This document shows, one piece after another, positions 51,191 to 59,583 of a stretch of 64,000 nt of DNA; the stretch's first letter is position 1; the number at the start of each line of letters is the position of its first letter. The notes below the pieces were generated by a model. That model was not told the DNA's origin. It saw only the letters and a list, made by a program, of their open reading frames with translations, and searched no databases. Source of the stretch: Nonomuraea helvata. GTDB taxonomy: Bacteria > Actinomycetota > Actinomycetes > Streptosporangiales > Streptosporangiaceae. Both the position numbers and the translations under genes were made by a program. Location: positions 496,001 to 560,000 of the forward strand of contig NZ_BAAAXV010000001.1 in NCBI RefSeq assembly GCF_039535785.1. The letters run 5' to 3'.

Positions 51191-52468
51191 TCACCCCGTC
51201 ACGAAGGTCATCACACTCCGAGCGGGAAGCGTGACGGTGAAGGAGCCGTTCGACACGCCTGTCGTGCCCTGGGACGCGACGTTCCTGCCCGCGTCGGTCA
51301 GCCAGGACGAGACCCTGGACGCGGTGGCGTTCCTCAGGGTGAACTGCTGGCTCACCGCGGAGGTCCCCTTGTTGATGGCGACGATGACGACCGTCGAGTC
51401 ACCGCCCCGGTACGCCGATACGTAGACGTTCGACGCCGGGTTCGCCGTGGCCTCGACGCGCACATATCCGGGGCGGACGAACCTGGCGAAGTGCGCCATG
51501 TTGGCGCCGCGCTTGCTGATCTGGCCATCCTCCCGCATGGGGCCGTAGCCGCGCCGGATGTACCACCAGATGTACGCCTGGAACTCGGCGTCCACCATGG
51601 CGCGGTGGATGTGCTCCCCCACGTCGAGCGCCTGGGGCCAGAGGTCCGCCGAATCGGTGCTGTTGGGGTAGTAGACCTCGGTCATCCAGAGTTCTTTGCC
51701 CGCGCCCTTCTGCTTGAAGAGGGGGTAGGGGAAGTTCGCGAACGACGTGCCGTAGAGGTGCGCCCCGATGATGTCCACGTTGGCGAGCGCCGCGGAGTCG
51801 TTGAGGATCGGGTCCGACATGTTCTTCAGGTACTGGAAGGACTCGGGCGCGATGACCCTGGTGCCGATCGAGCCGGCGTTCTCCCGCAGGAACCGCACCA
51901 TTTCGGTGGGAGTCCACCACGTCCAGTCATGCGCGTAATCGGGCTCGTTCTGCACCGATATGCCGTACAGGTTCACCCCGTTGTTCCGCAGGTACGCGTT
52001 GAAGTCGTTCAGGTGCTGGGCATAGGCGCCGTACATGTCGTACCTGAGCCGCCGCGCGTTGGTCTGACTGCCGCGCACGAAGGTCTCGACCATGCGGGCG
52101 GGGGGATTCCACGGCGACGCGATGACGGTCGCCCCGAGCTCGATCGCGCGCCTCGCCGTCGCCACATCACGGCTCCAGTCCGCCGAGTTCTCGGGTACGG
52201 GGATCCTCAGCACGGAGAACCCCAGGCGGCCCTCGCCGGTGCCGAACGCCGTTTCCCGCTGGGCAGCCGTCAGGTCGCCGATCCAGGCCGTATGGGTCAT
52301 GCCGCCGAAGCCTCGGATCGTCTGCCGCTGCGCCGACGGATCAATGACCACCCCGGCGGCAGCCGTCGCGGCCGTGAGGACCGGCAGGGACCCCATCGCC
52401 GCCAGGACGGTTCTCCGGCTCAGCGATCTCGGCTCGGTGCTCACGGGCTCGTTCCGACCTTGCGTCAT
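51191..52468 (-). CDS. Secreted GH30 subfamily 8 glucuronoxylanase
   Basis: 425 aa from ATG 52468 with GGAGGAGAC upstream. A Tat-type signal (SLSRRTVLAAMGS) precedes the catalytic TIM barrel. Acid/base E175 in QNEPDY and nucleophile E264 in WMTEVYY. The segment WWYIRRGYGPMREDG carries the Arg that, in subfamily 8 enzymes, recognises the glucuronate side chain of xylan. A beta-sandwich side domain ends the protein. It cleaves the glucuronoxylan backbone outside the cell. A CebR-type operator lies at its promoter. Confidence 0.93.
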   Translation of the reverse strand: MTQGRNEPVSTEPRSLSRRTVLAAMGSLPVLTAATAAAGVVIDPSAQRQTIRGFGGMTHTAWIGDLTAAQRETAFGTGEGRLGFSVLRIPVPENSADWSRDVATARRAIELGATVIASPWNPPARMVETFVRGSQTNARRLRYDMYGAYAQHLNDFNAYLRNNGVNLYGISVQNEPDYAHDWTWWTPTEMVRFLRENAGSIGTRVIAPESFQYLKNMSDPILNDSAALANVDIIGAHLYGTSFANFPYPLFKQKGAGKELWMTEVYYPNSTDSADLWPQALDVGEHIHRAMVDAEFQAYIWWYIRRGYGPMREDGQISKRGANMAHFARFVRPGYVRVEATANPASNVYVSAYRGGDSTVVIVAINKGTSAVSQQFTLRNATASRVSSWLTDAGRNVASQGTTGVSNGSFTVTLPARSVMTFVTG

Positions 52469-52507
52469 GTCTCCTCCTTTGGCCGGCGGTGCCGAACCGC
52501 GCCTATG

Positions 52508-52521
52508 TGGGAGCGCTCCCA
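52508..52521 (-). promoter_or_regulatory. CebR-type LacI operator before the GH30 gene
   Basis: TGGGAGCGCTCCCA is a perfect 14-bp palindrome, identical to the site known for the streptomycete cellobiose/cellotriose repressor CebR. It is 40 bp before the GH30 start, in the gap after the lacI gene. Confidence 0.8.
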
Positions 52522-52604
52522 ACAATGGGAATGACTACGCACTTGTCGTTTAAGGCCCCTACGGGAGCTCGTCAACCGTTCATAAGGCAGTAACTTAATC
52601 AAGA

Positions 52605-53663
52605 TCAAGATGGCTCTCGGCCATGCCGCAGAGCGGCCGTACTCTGGCGGACCACCAGTTCCGTCCCCAACTCCACCCTCTTCTGCTGGAGTTGCTCCCC
52701 TTCAGCCAAGCTGATCAGCATGGTCGCGGCCATGGCACCCATCTCGCGCAGAGGCTGGTGAATGGTGGTGAGCGGCGGCAGCGCCCAGCGCGAGACCGGC
52801 ATGTCGTCGAAGCCGATCACGCTCAGATCGTCGGGTACGCGTAGCCGCAGCTCATGAGCCGCATGGTAGACACCGATGGCCTGCCCGTCATTGGCGGCGA
52901 AAATCGCGGTGGGCGGCTCGGAGAGTTTCATCAGGTGATGGGTGTGGGCTATCCCGTCTTCGATCTGAAAGTTTCCTTCGCGGATGAGAGCGGGATCCAC
53001 TGACATACCCGCGGCCTCGAGAGCGGCGCGATAACCGTCCAGCCGGGCCCGGCTGGAGAGCGCGAACGCCGGTCCGGTGATCATCGCAATGCGCTGGTGA
53101 CCCAGTTCGAGCAGGTGACGGGTGGCCTCCAGGCCGCCGCTCCAGTTCGTGGCCGCCACAGATGGCACGCCGAGGCCCGGATTGCCCGCGGGATCCAGCA
53201 CCACCAGGGGAATCTCCTGGGTTGCCAGCCGTACGCGCTGATCGTCCTCCGGCCCCGAGAACACGGTGATCACGCCTGTAGGACGGCGGGTGAGCAGGTC
53301 CCCGATCCATCTGGGCCCGGGAGTGTGCCGGCCGCCGAACTCGGAGATCACCACGCTCAGGCCATGGGCCCATGCGACCTGCTGGACTCCCTTGACGATC
53401 TCCGTCGGGTAGTCTCCGGCGAGCTCGTGGAAGACGACTTCGATGAGGCTTGCCGGCTTGATGCGGCGACGCTGCCGGCGATAGCCGTGCTCCTCGATGA
53501 GCCTCTCGACGAGTGCGCGGGTCGCCGGCCCGACCTCCGACCGACCGTTGATGACCTTGGAGACCGTGGCGGTGGACACTCCTGCGAGTTCGGCCAGCTG
53601 AGTCAGGGTCAGTGGCACCGAAGGTGGCGATCCGCCCGTGAGGGGTTCTTCGGTCGAGGTCAT
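52605..53663 (-). CDS. LacI family repressor of the CAZyme island
   Basis: 352 aa. HTH 'LTLTQLAELAGVSTATVSKV' with hinge 'NGRSEVGPATRALVERLIEE', and a sugar-binding domain ('DYPTEIVKGVQQVAWAHGLS', 'FAANDGQAIGVYHAAHELRL'). The spacer after the hinge (HGYRRQRRRIKPASLIEV) is slightly non-standard. Flanked by GH30 and GH43 genes with LacI-type palindromes on both sides, it probably represses xylan-degrading genes in the absence of inducer. Confidence 0.92.
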   Translation of the reverse strand: MTSTEEPLTGGSPPSVPLTLTQLAELAGVSTATVSKVINGRSEVGPATRALVERLIEEHGYRRQRRRIKPASLIEVVFHELAGDYPTEIVKGVQQVAWAHGLSVVISEFGGRHTPGPRWIGDLLTRRPTGVITVFSGPEDDQRVRLATQEIPLVVLDPAGNPGLGVPSVAATNWSGGLEATRHLLELGHQRIAMITGPAFALSSRARLDGYRAALEAAGMSVDPALIREGNFQIEDGIAHTHHLMKLSEPPTAIFAANDGQAIGVYHAAHELRLRVPDDLSVIGFDDMPVSRWALPPLTTIHQPLREMGAMAATMLISLAEGEQLQQKRVELGTELVVRQSTAALRHGREPS

Positions 53664-54039
53664 ATCGGGAGTTTATCCAGGTGCATTTCGGTCTCCGGCC
53701 GAAGCCGTTTCTGCCGCTCCCCCTTGGGCGCGGAGTCAGCAAGTTAACGCTTCGTCGAACCGGATTCCCCTGGTGCCGACGGATAATTCTGTGAAACTTT
53801 CACCCGCGCGGGCAATGCGGCACGATCGCCCTTACGGACGAATGCCCAGGCGGGGCAGCGTTTCGGCAGTAATGCCCAGGTGGCCGAGGTCGCCGCTCAT
53901 TGACGCCGACTCGGACAGTCGGATGTACTCCGCGACAATGTCATCACCGGAGAAGGCCGTGTAACCCTGCAGGACCGAACGTTAGCGCTAACAAATTTCG
54001 TGGCAGCCATCCTCGATCCAGCAGCCAAGGAGCTTTTGG
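53664..54039. promoter_or_regulatory. lacI/GH43 divergent control region
   Basis: No gene. Sites seen: GTTAACGC half-site (53743-53750), GTGAAACTTTCAC palindrome (53791-53803) with the same GAAACTTTC core as the site before GH62, and GTTAGCGCTAAC (53981-53992), a perfect LacI-type palindrome 48 bp before the GH43 start. This suggests two regulators act here. Confidence 0.65.
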
Positions 54040-56091
54040 ATGTCACCCGTCATCCCCGGCGACCGCGCACGACGGACCGTGCTCGCAGCTCTCTCGTCTC
54101 TGCTTCTGCTGGGCGTGTTCCTCACACCCCAGGCGTCGGCCGCCACGGTCGACACGAACGCGTGGTACGTCCTGGTCAACCGCAACAGCGGCAAGGTCCT
54201 GGACGTCTACAACTCCTCCACCGCCGACGGCGGCCGCATCACCCAGTGGACCCGCAACAACGGCAACCAGCAGCAATGGCAGTTCGTCGACTCCGGCGAC
54301 GGCTATTACCGCATCAAGTCCCGCAACAGCGGCAAGGTCCTGGACGTCAGCAACTCCTCCACCGCCAACGGCGGCAGCATCGTCCAATGGGCCGACCACA
54401 ACGGCGCCAACCAGCAATGGCGCCTCGCCGACTCGACGGGCGGCTATGTACGAATGATCAACCGCAACAGCAACAAGGCCCTGGAAGTCCAGAACGCCGC
54501 CACCACCGACAACGCCGCCATCGTCCAGTACGACGACTGGGGCGGCAACAACCAGCAATGGCAGCTCGTCCCGGTCGGCAGCGAGCCGACCCCGGGCGGC
54601 GACTACACCAACCCGGTCGTCTGGCAGGACTTCGCCGACGGCGACATCATCCGGGTCGGCGACACCTACTACTACTCGGCCTCGACGATGCACTACTCGC
54701 CGGGCGCGCCGATCCTGCGCTCCTACAACCTGGTCGACTGGGAGTACGCCGGGCATTCGGTCCCGAAGCTCGACTTCAACTCAGGCGCCTATGACCTCAA
54801 CGGCGGCCGGGCGTACGTGAAGGGCATCTGGGCCTCGGCCTTCAACTACCGCGCCGCCAACAGCACCTACTACTGGATCGGCTGCGTCGAGTTCAACCGG
54901 ACCTACGTCTACACCGCCTCCGCGGTCGACGGCACGTGGACCAAGCGCTCGCAGATCAACAACTGCTACTACGACGCCGGCCTGCTGATCGACACCAACG
55001 ACACCATGTACGTCGCCTACGGCAACAGCACCATCAGTGTGGCCCAGCTCTCGGCCGACGGGCTCAGCCAGGTGCGCTCCCAACAGGTGTTCCAGACCCC
55101 CAGCGACGTCGGCACGCTGGAGGGTTCCCGCTTCTACAAGCGGAACGGCTACTACTACATCTGGCTGACCCGCCCCGCCAACGGCCAGTACGTGCTCCGC
55201 TCCACGTCGCCGTGGGGTCCGTACGAGATGCGCCAGGTCCTGCTCAACATGCCCGGGCCTATCTCCGGCGGCGGCGTGCCCCACCAGGGCGGGCTCGTCC
55301 AGACCCAGAACGGCGCCTGGTACTACATGTCGTTCGTCGACGCCTACCCCGGCGGCCGGGTGCCGGCGCTCGCGCCGATCACCTGGACCAACGACTGGCC
55401 GACCGTGCAGACCGTCAACGGCGGCTGGGGCGTCAACTACCCGAAGCCGAACATCCAGACCAGCCAGACCGTGGCGTCCATGATCGGCCCCGACACCTTC
55501 ACCTCGGGCAGCCTCGGGCACCGCTGGGAGTGGAACCACAACCCCGACACCAGCCGCTTCTCCACCGGCAACGGCCTGCGCCTGCAGACCGCGACCGTCA
55601 CCAACGACCTCTACAACGCCCGCAACACGCTGACCCACCGCATCCAGGGCCCGTCGTCGACGGCGACGATCGAGCTCGACTACTCGCAGATGGCCAACGG
55701 CGACCGCGCCGGGCTGGCGATGCTGCGCGACCAGTCGGCCTGGATCGGCGTCAAACGCGACAACGGCGTCAACCGGGTCGTGATGACCAACGGGCTGACC
55801 ATGAACAGCTCGTGGCAGACCACCGGCACCGGCACCGAGGCAGCGGGCGCGAACATCTCGGGCGACCGGATCTGGTTGCGGGTCAACGCCGACATCAGGC
55901 CCGGTTCCGGCAGGCAGGCGCGCTTCTCCTACAGCACCGACGGCAGCACCTTCGTGAGCCTCGGCCCGGCCTTCACCCTGAACAACGCCTGGCAGTTCTT
56001 CATGGGCTACCGCTTCGGGATCTTCAACTACGCCACCCAGTCCCTCGGCGGCGCGGTCACCGTGCGCCGCTTCGACCTCACCACTCCCTGA
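54040..56091 (+). CDS. Secreted CBM13-GH43 beta-xylosidase/arabinofuranosidase
   Basis: 683 aa from ATG 54040 with AAGGAGC upstream. Signal helix AALSSLLLLGVFLTPQASA, cut near residue 35. A CBM13 ricin-type lectin (about 36-178) has three QxW-type repeats. The GH43 propeller (about 189-480) has likely base D202 (FADGDII), pKa Asp D312 (YDAGLLI) and acid E361 (GTLEGSRF). A C-terminal beta-sandwich (about 490-683) typical of GH43_C2 follows. It trims xylo-oligosaccharides or arabinosyl side chains outside the cell. Confidence 0.92.
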   Translation: MSPVIPGDRARRTVLAALSSLLLLGVFLTPQASAATVDTNAWYVLVNRNSGKVLDVYNSSTADGGRITQWTRNNGNQQQWQFVDSGDGYYRIKSRNSGKVLDVSNSSTANGGSIVQWADHNGANQQWRLADSTGGYVRMINRNSNKALEVQNAATTDNAAIVQYDDWGGNNQQWQLVPVGSEPTPGGDYTNPVVWQDFADGDIIRVGDTYYYSASTMHYSPGAPILRSYNLVDWEYAGHSVPKLDFNSGAYDLNGGRAYVKGIWASAFNYRAANSTYYWIGCVEFNRTYVYTASAVDGTWTKRSQINNCYYDAGLLIDTNDTMYVAYGNSTISVAQLSADGLSQVRSQQVFQTPSDVGTLEGSRFYKRNGYYYIWLTRPANGQYVLRSTSPWGPYEMRQVLLNMPGPISGGGVPHQGGLVQTQNGAWYYMSFVDAYPGGRVPALAPITWTNDWPTVQTVNGGWGVNYPKPNIQTSQTVASMIGPDTFTSGSLGHRWEWNHNPDTSRFSTGNGLRLQTATVTNDLYNARNTLTHRIQGPSSTATIELDYSQMANGDRAGLAMLRDQSAWIGVKRDNGVNRVVMTNGLTMNSSWQTTGTGTEAAGANISGDRIWLRVNADIRPGSGRQARFSYSTDGSTFVSLGPAFTLNNAWQFFMGYRFGIFNYATQSLGGAVTVRRFDLTTP

Positions 56092-56112
56092 TCGGATCAA
56101 TCGGAGCACATC

Positions 56113-57561
56113 GTGAAATTGAGACCCCTGACCGTCCTCGCGACGGTGGCCACCTTACTGGCGAGCCTGTTCGTCGCCATTCAGCCCGCCCAGGCGGCCA
56201 CCGTCGACACCAACGCCTGGTACGTCCTGGTCAACCGCAACAGCGGCAAGGCGCTCGACGTCTACAACCTCTCGACCGCCGACGGCGGCCGCATCACCCA
56301 GTGGACCAGGAACAACCAGAACCAGCAGCAGTGGCAGTTCGTCGATTCCGGCGGCGGCTACTACCGCATCAAGTCCCGCCACTCCGGCAAGGTCCTGGAC
56401 GTCTCCAACTTCTCCACCGCCAACGGCGGCGCGATCGTCCAGTGGGCCGACGGCAACGGCACCAACCAGCAGTGGCGGCTGGCCGACAGCTCGGACGGCT
56501 ACGTGCGGTTCATCTCGCGCCACAGCAGCAAGGCCCTGGAGGTGCAGGGCGCCTCCACCGCCGACGGCGCCAACATCGTCCAGTACGACGACTGGGGCGG
56601 CACCAACCAGCAGTGGCAGCTCGTCCGGGTGGACGGCGGCGGCACCCCCGGTCAGTGCGACCTTCCCTCGACGTACCGCTGGACCTCGACGGGCCCGCTG
56701 GCGAACCCGAAGTCGGGGTGGGTCTCGCTCAAGGACTTCACCGTCGCCCCCTACAACGGCGGGCATCTCGTCTACGCCACGACCCACGACACGGGGACGA
56801 GATGGGGTTCGATGAACTTCGGCCTCTTCACCAACTGGTCCGACATGGCCTCGGCCAGCCAGAACACGATGTCCTCCTCCACCGTCGCGCCCACGCTGTT
56901 CTACTTCGCCCCGAAGAACATCTGGGTGCTCGCCTACCAGTGGGGCGGGACCGCCTTCTCCTACAGGACCTCCAGCGACCCCACCAACCCGAATGGCTGG
57001 TCAGCGCAGCAGGTGCTCTTCTCCGGAAGCATCTCCGGCTCCGGAACAGGACCCATCGACCAGACGCTCATCGGTGACGGCACGAACATGTACCTGTTCT
57101 TCGCCGGGGACAACGGCAAGATCTACCGGGCCAGCATGCCCATCGGGAACTTCCCGGGCAGTTTCGGCTCGACATCGACGGTGATCATGAGCGACTCGAC
57201 GAACAACCTGTTCGAAGCCGTTCAGGTCTACAAGCTCAAGGACCAGAACAAATACCTCATGCTCGTCGAAGCGATCGGCTCGCAGGGCCGCTACTTCCGA
57301 TCGTTCACCGCCACCAGCCTGGGCGGTTCCTGGACCCCCCAGGCCGCGACCGAGAGCAATCCCTTCGCGGGCAAGGCCAACAGCGGCGCCACCTGGACCA
57401 ACGACATCAGCCACGGCGAACTGGTCCGCGCCGGCGCCGACCAGACCATGACCGTCGATCCCTGCAACCTGCAGCTGCTCTACCAGGGACGCAACCCCAA
57501 CTCCGGCGGCGACTACGGCCTCCTGCCCTACCGGCCCGGTCTGCTGACACTGCAACGCTGA
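56113..57561 (+). CDS. Secreted CBM13-GH62 alpha-L-arabinofuranosidase
   Basis: 482 aa from GTG 56113, with GGAGCACATC upstream. Signal helix '[20 protein letters not shown]', cut near residue 29. CBM13 (about 30-175) is almost the same as that of the preceding gene. GH62 (about 180-482) has base D208 (SLKDFTV) and acid E436 (SHGELVR). It differs from the CBM2-GH62 at 35.4 kb in module and sequence, so the two are paralogues. The gap to the GH43 gene is 21 bp, suggesting one operon. Confidence 0.92.
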   Translation: MKLRPLTVLATVATLLASLFVAIQPAQAATVDTNAWYVLVNRNSGKALDVYNLSTADGGRITQWTRNNQNQQQWQFVDSGGGYYRIKSRHSGKVLDVSNFSTANGGAIVQWADGNGTNQQWRLADSSDGYVRFISRHSSKALEVQGASTADGANIVQYDDWGGTNQQWQLVRVDGGGTPGQCDLPSTYRWTSTGPLANPKSGWVSLKDFTVAPYNGGHLVYATTHDTGTRWGSMNFGLFTNWSDMASASQNTMSSSTVAPTLFYFAPKNIWVLAYQWGGTAFSYRTSSDPTNPNGWSAQQVLFSGSISGSGTGPIDQTLIGDGTNMYLFFAGDNGKIYRASMPIGNFPGSFGSTSTVIMSDSTNNLFEAVQVYKLKDQNKYLMLVEAIGSQGRYFRSFTATSLGGSWTPQAATESNPFAGKANSGATWTNDISHGELVRAGADQTMTVDPCNLQLLYQGRNPNSGGDYGLLPYRPGLLTLQR

Positions 57562-57629
57562 CGGCACAACACGGGACCGGCTCGGATGTCCACCAGGGCC
57601 AGGCGATGGTCCCGTCCTGGACACTGATG

Positions 57630-57660
57630 CGTGCGGCACACGGACCGGGTGTGCCGCACG
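57630..57660 (+). terminator. Hairpin after the GH62 gene
   Basis: CGTGCGGCACAC and GTGTGCCGCACG are perfect 12-bp arms around a 7-nt loop, 69 bp after the stop. A weaker dyad ACGGGACC/GGTCCCGT (about 57573-57615) precedes it. Confidence 0.75.
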
Positions 57661-57710
57661 GCGCCTGCCTCAGGACGCGGGCACGCCGGTGGCGCGGCGC
57701 ATGAGCGAGC

Positions 57711-57872
57711 ATCAGCAGCCTGTGGAACGGCACGCGGACCGTCTCCGGCTCCGCCGTGACGGTCCGCAACACCTCCTACAACGGCTCCATCGCGGCAGGC
57801 TCGTCCACCACCTTCGGCTTCACCGCCAACGGCACCGCGGCCACCCCCGCCGTCACCTGCACCAGCCCCTGA
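57711..57872 (+). pseudogene. CBM2 module, 3' remnant
   Basis: The frame ending at TGA 57870-57872 reads ISSLWNGTRTVSGSAVTVRN, then TSYNGSIAAGSSTTFGFTAN and ends AVTCTSP, which is exactly the last half of a CBM2 and closely like the end of the GH27 gene's CBM2. The first half, the linker and any catalytic domain are absent, so it is a relic of a deleted CAZyme. Confidence 0.8.
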
Positions 57873-57956
57873 CCTTCTGCTCATCCGGGGCGGCCGATAC
57901 CCCTCGCCGAGGTCGGCCGTCCCCATGCAGTAACCCGCTCACCTTTAGGAGCATCC

Positions 57957-59543
57957 TTGCGCAAGGTCGGAACTCTTCTCGCCGCCGGCATTCTCGTAGG
58001 CGGGCTGATCGCCCTGGAGGGCCAGGCCGGCGCCCTGGAGAACGGGGTGGCCCGCACGCCCCCCATGGGTTGGAACAGCTGGAACACGTTCGGCTGCAAC
58101 ATCAGCGAGACGTTGATCAAGCAGATGGCCGACGCGATCGTCAACTCCGGCCTGCGCGACCTGGGCTACAAGTACGTCGTGGTCGACGACTGCTGGTTCG
58201 ACCCCACCCGCGACTCCGCGGGGAACCTGCAAGGCAATCCGTCGCGGTTCCCCGGCGGGATGAAGGCCCTCGGCGACTACCTGCACGCCAGAGGGCTGAA
58301 GTTCGGCATCTACCAGGTGCCGGTGGACAAGACCTGCGCCCAGTACTTCGGCGGGTACCCGGGCGCGACCGGGAGCCAAGGGCACGAGGTCCAGGACGCC
58401 AAGCAGTTCGCCGCCTGGGGCGTGGACTACCTGAAGTACGACTGGTGCTCACCCAGCGGCACCATCGACGACCAGGTCCGTACGTTCGCGAAGATGCGTG
58501 ACGCGCTGGCGGCGACCGGACGGCCGATCGTCTACAGCATCAACCCGAACAGCATCCATGCGAAGACCGGCCCACAGCGCAACTGGGGCGATGTCGCCAA
58601 CCTGTGGCGGACGACCGAGGACATCACCAACAAGTGGGACACCGGCCAGACCAACGGGTACCCGATGGGCATCCAGAACATCGTCAACGTCACCGTCCCA
58701 CTCGCCTCGTACGCCAGGCCGGGCGCGTTCAACGACCCCGACATGATGGAGGTCGGCCGAGGCGGCATGACCGACACCGAGATGCGCAGCCACTTCGCTC
58801 TCTGGGCGATCATGGCGTCACCTCTCATCGCCGGGAACGACCTGCGCACCATGGACCCGGCGACGACGACCATCCTGAAGAACCAGAACCTGATCGCCAT
58901 CAACCAGGACCCGCTCGGCCTGCAGGCGCGCCAGGTGAGCAACGACGGAACCCGGCGTGTGCTGGCCAAGAAGCTCAGCAACGGCGACGTCGCGGTCGCC
59001 CTGTTCAACCAGGGCGGCAGTACGACCATGATCAGCACCACCGCGTCCGCGATCGGGCTGGAGGGCGGTTCGTTCACCCTGCGCGACGCGTGGACGAACG
59101 CCGTCAGCAGTAGCACCGGCACCATCTCGGCCGGTGTGCCGTCGCACGGCACCGTCGTCTTCCGGGTCAGCGGCGGCACCTCCTCGTCGCCGACACCCAC
59201 GCCGACACCTACACCGACACCCACGCCGAGCGGCCAACCAGGCGGTTGCACGGCGACGTACCGGCTGGTCAACGACTGGGGCACCGGCTTCCAGAGCGAG
59301 GTGACCGTCAGCAACAACGGGTCGTCCCCGATCGACGGCTGGACCGTGAAGATGACGCTGGCCGGTGGCCAGACCATCACCAGCGTGTGGAACGGCGTGA
59401 ACACCGGCACCAGCGGCGCAGTCACCGTCAAGAACGCCTCCTACAACGGCGCCATCGCCGGGAACGGGGCGACGACGTTCGGATTCACCGCCAACGGCAG
59501 CGGCTCGGCCACCCCCACCGGCGTCACCTGCACGAGCCCGTGA
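57957..59543 (+). CDS. Secreted GH27-CBM2 alpha-galactosidase
   Basis: 528 aa from TTG 57957, with AGGAGC 6 bp upstream. Signal helix 'LLAAGILVGGLIALEGQAGA'. GH27 (about 28-400): PPMGWNSWNTFGCN, nucleophile D162 in YLKYDWC, acid/base D222 in LWRTTEDI, and 'RPGAFNDPDMMEVG'. A Pro-Thr linker leads to a C-terminal CBM2 (about 427-528). It removes alpha-galactose from hemicellulose such as galactoglucomannan or from oligosaccharides, outside the cell. Confidence 0.93.
   Translation: MRKVGTLLAAGILVGGLIALEGQAGALENGVARTPPMGWNSWNTFGCNISETLIKQMADAIVNSGLRDLGYKYVVVDDCWFDPTRDSAGNLQGNPSRFPGGMKALGDYLHARGLKFGIYQVPVDKTCAQYFGGYPGATGSQGHEVQDAKQFAAWGVDYLKYDWCSPSGTIDDQVRTFAKMRDALAATGRPIVYSINPNSIHAKTGPQRNWGDVANLWRTTEDITNKWDTGQTNGYPMGIQNIVNVTVPLASYARPGAFNDPDMMEVGRGGMTDTEMRSHFALWAIMASPLIAGNDLRTMDPATTTILKNQNLIAINQDPLGLQARQVSNDGTRRVLAKKLSNGDVAVALFNQGGSTTMISTTASAIGLEGGSFTLRDAWTNAVSSSTGTISAGVPSHGTVVFRVSGGTSSSPTPTPTPTPTPTPSGQPGGCTATYRLVNDWGTGFQSEVTVSNNGSSPIDGWTVKMTLAGGQTITSVWNGVNTGTSGAVTVKNASYNGAIAGNGATTFGFTANGSGSATPTGVTCTSP
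59190..59228 (+). repeat. Pro-Thr linker coding repeat
   Basis: Thirteen alternating Pro and Thr codons form a 6-bp-period repeat between the GH27 and CBM2 modules. Confidence 0.8.
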
Positions 59544-59583
59544 TCCACCGCAAACGTCACAGCTCGAAGAAGGGAAAGCACCT

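Larger units (their letters stand above)
57562..57956. other. Intergenic region with terminator and CBM2 remnant
   Basis: Contains the hairpin at 57630-57660 and the decayed CBM2 end at 57711-57872. Otherwise no feature; the next start (TTG 57957) has AGGAGC before it. Confidence 0.7.
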
